A DNA stretch of 64,000 nucleotides from positions 310,001 through 374,000 of the forward strand of contig NZ_JADKYP010000002.1 of NCBI RefSeq assembly GCF_015354405.1, given 5' to 3'. Both the position numbers and the translations under genes were made by a program. This stretch comes from Nocardia sp. BSTN01. Its GTDB lineage: Bacteria; Actinomycetota; Actinomycetes; Mycobacteriales; Mycobacteriaceae. The notes beneath the pieces are model-generated. The model was not told where the DNA came from and made no database searches. It saw only the letters and a program-made list of their open reading frames with translations. Positions 61,407 through 64,000 of the stretch are shown piece by piece (position 1 is the first letter of the stretch; each line of letters begins with the position of its first letter).

Positions 61407-61423
61407 GGAGAGTATGATTCTCC
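61407..61423. promoter_or_regulatory. GAGAAT-type operator copy 3
   Basis: GGAGAGT-ATG-ATTCTCC, the same 7-3-7 design as the perfect copy at 56034-56050 (13 of 17 bases inside identical apart from ends), again followed by ATAAC. It lies 75 bases before the amidohydrolase start at 61499. Confidence 0.65.
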
Positions 61424-61498
61424 ATAACAGAGATTGCGCATCTCCTCCGTGGCCCACCGCAGTGGGCCGCCGCCGTCCGCACCAGCACGAGGAACCTC

Positions 61499-62749
61499 AT
61501 GAATACCGATGACATGATCCTGGTCAGCATCGACGACCATGTGGTCGAGCCGGCCGACATGTTCGACCGGCATACGCCGAAGAAGTACGCCGAGTACGTG
61601 CCGCGACTGCTCACCAACGACCAGGGCATCGATCAGTGGACCTATCGCGGCCGGCCGGTCGGTGTCACCGGACTGAACGCGGTCGTCGGCTGGCCCAAGG
61701 AGGAGTGGGACAAGAACCCCACCCGCTACGCCGAGATGCGGCCGGGCGTCTACGACATTCACGACCGGGTGCGGGATATGAACGCCAACGGGGTGTTCGC
61801 CTCGATGTGCTTCCCGACCTTCGCCGGCTTCAGCGCGGGCCACCTGAGCCAGTTCAAGGACGAGATCACCGTCGCGATGATCCAGGCCTACAACAACTGG
61901 CACATCGACGAGTGGTGCGCCACCTACCCGGGCCGGTTCATCCCGAATGCCATTCTGCCGCTGTGGGATCCGCAATTGGCGGTGGCGGAGATCCAGCGGG
62001 TGGCGGCCAAGGGATTCCACGGCGTCACCATGTCGGAGATTCCGCATGTGGAAGGCCACCCCTCCTATCACGACGTCGAGTACTGGGGTCCGGTGTTCGC
62101 GGCGCTCGCCGACACCGGGCTGGTGATGAACCTGCACATCGGGCCCGGTTTCGGCGCCCTGCGCATGGCCCCCGACGCGCCGATCGACAATCTGATGGTG
62201 CTGGCGCCCAGCGTGTCCCAGATCGCGATCCAGGATCTGCTGTGGGGTCCCGCGTTGCGCAGCTATCCAGGACTGAAGGTGGCGCTGTCGGAAGGCGGCA
62301 TCGGCTGGATCCCGTATTTCCTCGACCGCTCGGACCGGCATTACACCAACCAGAAGTGGCTGCGCCGCGACTTCGGCGGCAAGATGCCCTCGGACGTGTT
62401 CCGCGAGCACGTCATGGCCTGCTACGTCACCGACAAGACCTCGTTGAAGCTGCGGCACGAGATCGGCATCGACATCATCGCGTGGGAATGCGACTATCCG
62501 CATTCGGATTCGCTGTGGCCCGACGCCCCGGAATTCGTGCTCGCCGAACTCGAGGCGGCAGGCGCCGACGACGCCGATATCGACAAGATCACCTGGCAGA
62601 ACGCCTGCCGCTTCCTGAACTGGGAACCGTTCGCGCACATCCCGCGCGAGCAGGCGACCGTCGGCGCGCTGCGCGCACAGGCCGCCGATGTCGATCTGAC
62701 CGTCCGGCCACGCAAGGAATGGGCCGAACTGTACGCCCAGCGCGCCTGA
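61499..62749 (+). CDS. Amidohydrolase-2 family protein
   Basis: A 416-residue TIM-barrel amidohydrolase of the subgroup beginning VSIDDHVVEPADMFDRHTPKKY. Other blocks: GVFASMCFPTFAGFSAGHL, AYNNWHIDEWCATYPGRFIPNAILPLWDP, GLVMNLHIGPG with the barrel His, KVALSEGGIGWIPYFLDR, and Asp in IAWECDYPHSDSLWP. GAGGA is 9-13 bases before ATG 61499. The family name suggests hydrolysis or decarboxylation of a cyclic acid; no substrate is known for this subgroup to me. It is preceded by operator copy 3 and followed by an EthD-like gene and an acyl-CoA dehydrogenase. Confidence 0.93.
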   Translation: MNTDDMILVSIDDHVVEPADMFDRHTPKKYAEYVPRLLTNDQGIDQWTYRGRPVGVTGLNAVVGWPKEEWDKNPTRYAEMRPGVYDIHDRVRDMNANGVFASMCFPTFAGFSAGHLSQFKDEITVAMIQAYNNWHIDEWCATYPGRFIPNAILPLWDPQLAVAEIQRVAAKGFHGVTMSEIPHVEGHPSYHDVEYWGPVFAALADTGLVMNLHIGPGFGALRMAPDAPIDNLMVLAPSVSQIAIQDLLWGPALRSYPGLKVALSEGGIGWIPYFLDRSDRHYTNQKWLRRDFGGKMPSDVFREHVMACYVTDKTSLKLRHEIGIDIIAWECDYPHSDSLWPDAPEFVLAELEAAGADDADIDKITWQNACRFLNWEPFAHIPREQATVGALRAQAADVDLTVRPRKEWAELYAQRA

Positions 62750-62796
62750 TGGCGCGAAAGCCGTTGTCCCCCACCACTGATCGATAGGCACACACC

Positions 62797-63099
62797 ATGC
62801 AGATGCTGGTCTTCTCCACCCCGCGCGAGGGAATGGACGACGAATACAACACCTGGTACGCCGATGTGCACATTCCCGAACTACTGCAGATCGAGGGCAT
62901 CCGTTCGTGTGCGCGCTATCGGGCCCCGCAGCTCGAGGGGCAGGGCGCCACCCACCGGTATCTGGCGGTCTATGAGATCGACGGCGACGCCGAGGCCGTC
63001 TTCAAGCAGTTGCGCGCCAACTCGGCCGAGGGCAGATCCACCCTCAGCCCCGCGATCGATCCGAAGGCCACCCAGATCACCTTCTGGGAACCGCTGTAG
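62797..63099 (+). CDS. EthD-like dimeric alpha/beta barrel protein
   Basis: A 100-residue protein with the short ferredoxin-like fold of EthD/antibiotic-monooxygenase relatives: MLVFSTPREGMDDEYNTWYADVHIPELLQIEGIRSCARYRA, then THRYLAVYEIDGDAEAVFKQL and a C-terminal strand QITFWEPL. The N-T-W-Y-x-D-V-H-I-P-E-L-L motif is the usual signature. Such proteins form dimers and often act as accessory or ring-modifying enzymes in catabolic operons. It starts 47 bases after the amidohydrolase gene and is followed by two strong stem-loops that may end this transcript. Confidence 0.85.
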   Translation: MQMLVFSTPREGMDDEYNTWYADVHIPELLQIEGIRSCARYRAPQLEGQGATHRYLAVYEIDGDAEAVFKQLRANSAEGRSTLSPAIDPKATQITFWEPL

Positions 63100-63140
63100 A
63101 AACTCCGGTCGCCACCCCGGGGTGTCGACCGGCCACCACT

Positions 63141-63234
63141 CCCATCGGCGGCGCGCCGGCCTCTCGACGCCGCCGATGGGTGCCCCGCCTCCCGCGAACT
63201 CGATATCCGCACACCTCACCGGGTTCGCGGGAGG
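63141..63234. terminator. Two tandem stem-loops
   Basis: First: CCCATCGGCGGCG (63141-63153) with CGCCGCCGATGGG (63168-63180), 13 perfect pairs and a 14-base loop. Second: CCTCCCGCGAAC (63188-63199) with GTTCGCGGGAGG (63223-63234), 12 perfect pairs and a 23-base loop. They fill the 157-base gap between the EthD-like gene and the acyl-CoA dehydrogenase. A double terminator is most likely; partial read-through control of the next gene is possible. Confidence 0.65.
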
Positions 63235-63256
63235 CCTCTGCGTAAGGACCACATTC

Positions 63257-64000
63257 GTGACTGCCGCTCCCACCGCCGACCAACGACTGTTCCGGACCAC
63301 CACGCGCGACTTCCTCGCCGCCACCGTGCCCGTCGACGCGGTGCGCCACCTCGCCGACTCCCCCGACGGCTTCGACGGGGACTGGTGGCGGCGCGGCGCC
63401 GAACTGGGCTGGACCGCACCGCTGGTCCCCGAACGGCTCGGCGGCGGGGCAGTATCGGGCACTCCGATGGCCGACCTCGCGCTGATCGCCGAGGAATTCG
63501 GGCGGGTCTGCGCGCCGGGGCCGCTGCTGGCGGTGAACACCGCATTGGCCGGATTGCTCTGCAGCACAGGTGATTTCGAGACTGTGATCACAGCCGTCGT
63601 CGCTGGAGCCGCGATCGCGACCTGGGCCCACTACGAACCCGGAGCCGGTCTGCGCTCTGCTCCGGTCGAGACCGCGGCCACGCCGGACGGCGCCGGATTC
63701 CGGCTGTCCGGGGTGAAGGATCGCGTCGAATACGGCGCTCGAGCCGATCTGCTGGTCGTCGACGCACAGGGTCCCGAGGGCCCGATGCAACTGCTCGTGG
63801 CCACGGACGCGCCCGGTGTCACGATCACCCCGGTCTGGACGCTGGACGTCGTGCGCCGCACGGCCACAATCGTTTTCGACGACGTTCCCGTCGCCGCGGA
63901 CGCCGTCGTACACCGCGCCCCCCAAGCCGCCGCGGCCGCCGCCGAGGAACAGTTGCTCGTGGGCGCCACACTGAGCGCCGCGGAAATGGCCGGAGCTGCG
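63257..64000 (+). CDS. Acyl-CoA dehydrogenase, 5' part
   Basis: The frame opens at GTG 63257 and runs off the window end (248 codons visible). N-terminal helical domain: RLFRTTTRDFLAATVPVDAVRHL, WWRRGAELGWTAPLVPERLGGG, LALIAEEFGRVCAPGPLLAVNTALAG. The middle beta-domain follows: GFRLSGVKDRVEYGARADLLVVDA and TIVFDDVPVAADAVV. This is the FadE-like acyl-CoA dehydrogenase layout, an FAD enzyme making the alpha,beta-double bond of an acyl-CoA. The catalytic base lies beyond the window. The usual F-A-M-T-E-x-x-x-G-S-D segment is not present, replaced by a short Ala/Thr-rich stretch, as in the alpha subunits of heterotetrameric FadE pairs of steroid pathways; a partner gene may follow. Confidence 0.88.
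   Translation, partial: MTAAPTADQRLFRTTTRDFLAATVPVDAVRHLADSPDGFDGDWWRRGAELGWTAPLVPERLGGGAVSGTPMADLALIAEEFGRVCAPGPLLAVNTALAGLLCSTGDFETVITAVVAGAAIATWAHYEPGAGLRSAPVETAATPDGAGFRLSGVKDRVEYGARADLLVVDAQGPEGPMQLLVATDAPGVTITPVWTLDVVRRTATIVFDDVPVAADAVVHRAPQAAAAAAEEQLLVGATLSAAEMAGAA

Larger units (their letters stand above)
61190..61498. other. 309-base gap with gene fragment and operator
   Basis: No intact gene is present. It holds the operator copy at 61407-61423 in front of the next amidohydrolase gene and, on the opposite strand, a coding-like fragment (61205 to about 61390). The promoter of the 61499 gene should lie near the operator; TATGAT within it (61413-61418) could act as a -10 element. Confidence 0.5.

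Noticed and set aside
61391-62791. Open frame on the - strand antisense to the 61499 gene
   Set aside because: This upstream portion is a shadow of the amidohydrolase; only the part beyond that gene (61205-61390) looks like genuine coding sequence.

Overview
The window is very GC-rich, densely packed actinobacterial DNA, most likely from a Nocardia or a close relative in the Mycobacteriales. The evidence is the gene neighbourhood and families: aconitase followed by AcnR, with a small HTH protein and an ABC-F ATPase nearby (the Rv1475c-Rv1474c-Rv1473A-Rv1473 neighbourhood of mycobacteria); F420-dependent luciferase-like oxidoreductases; a mycofactocin-type SDR; a Tat-exported cholesterol oxidase; many TetR regulators; and FadD/FadE-type genes. 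No rRNA, tRNA, CRISPR array, insertion sequence or integrase was seen.

Left part (1-16.3 kb). The 3' part of acn and acnR open the window. The conserved acn-acnR / HTH-ABC-F block is split by about 5.4 kb holding a prolyl-oligopeptidase lipoprotein, a thioesterase, a two-gene locus resembling a graspetide RiPP system (a 157-residue protein with a Ser/Thr/Asp-rich tail plus an ATP-grasp ligase) and a divergent MarR/cupin pair around a clear operator. A four-gene leftward operon follows: YdiJ-like FAD/Fe-S dehydrogenase, enolase-superfamily enzyme, F420 oxidoreductase and PLP decarboxylase.

Middle part (16.5-45.9 kb). This is mostly oxidoreductases and regulators: five SDRs (one mycofactocin-type), a TPP enzyme, a conservon-like P450 lacking ExxR, a second F420 enzyme, a DHA2 transporter, cholesterol oxidase, a lycopene cyclase, a PP2C phosphatase, a tandem DUF1003 membrane protein, and a small-plus-large-subunit methylmalonyl-CoA mutase facing an SDR and an mmsA operon. 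It also holds two deletion scars: a P450 reduced to its N-terminus plus I-helix, and a truncated BTAD regulator followed by fused pieces of an SDR, a Baeyer-Villiger monooxygenase and a third protein.

Right part (45.9-64 kb). A catabolic island on the + strand begins with a double-TetR fusion. It carries four amidohydrolase-2 proteins, a Rieske protein, an alpha/beta hydrolase, a NuoF-like flavoprotein with a ferredoxin, a crotonase, two acyl-CoA ligases, an EthD-like protein and the start of an acyl-CoA dehydrogenase. Three transcription starts share a GAGAAT-type inverted repeat, suggesting one regulon for CoA-dependent breakdown of an unknown, perhaps alicyclic, aromatic or steroid-derived, acid. 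A stretch inside it (58.8-61.4 kb) is decaying: an internally deleted crotonase, a frameshifted CoA transferase, an amidohydrolase with an in-frame amber codon and a gene fragment on the other strand.
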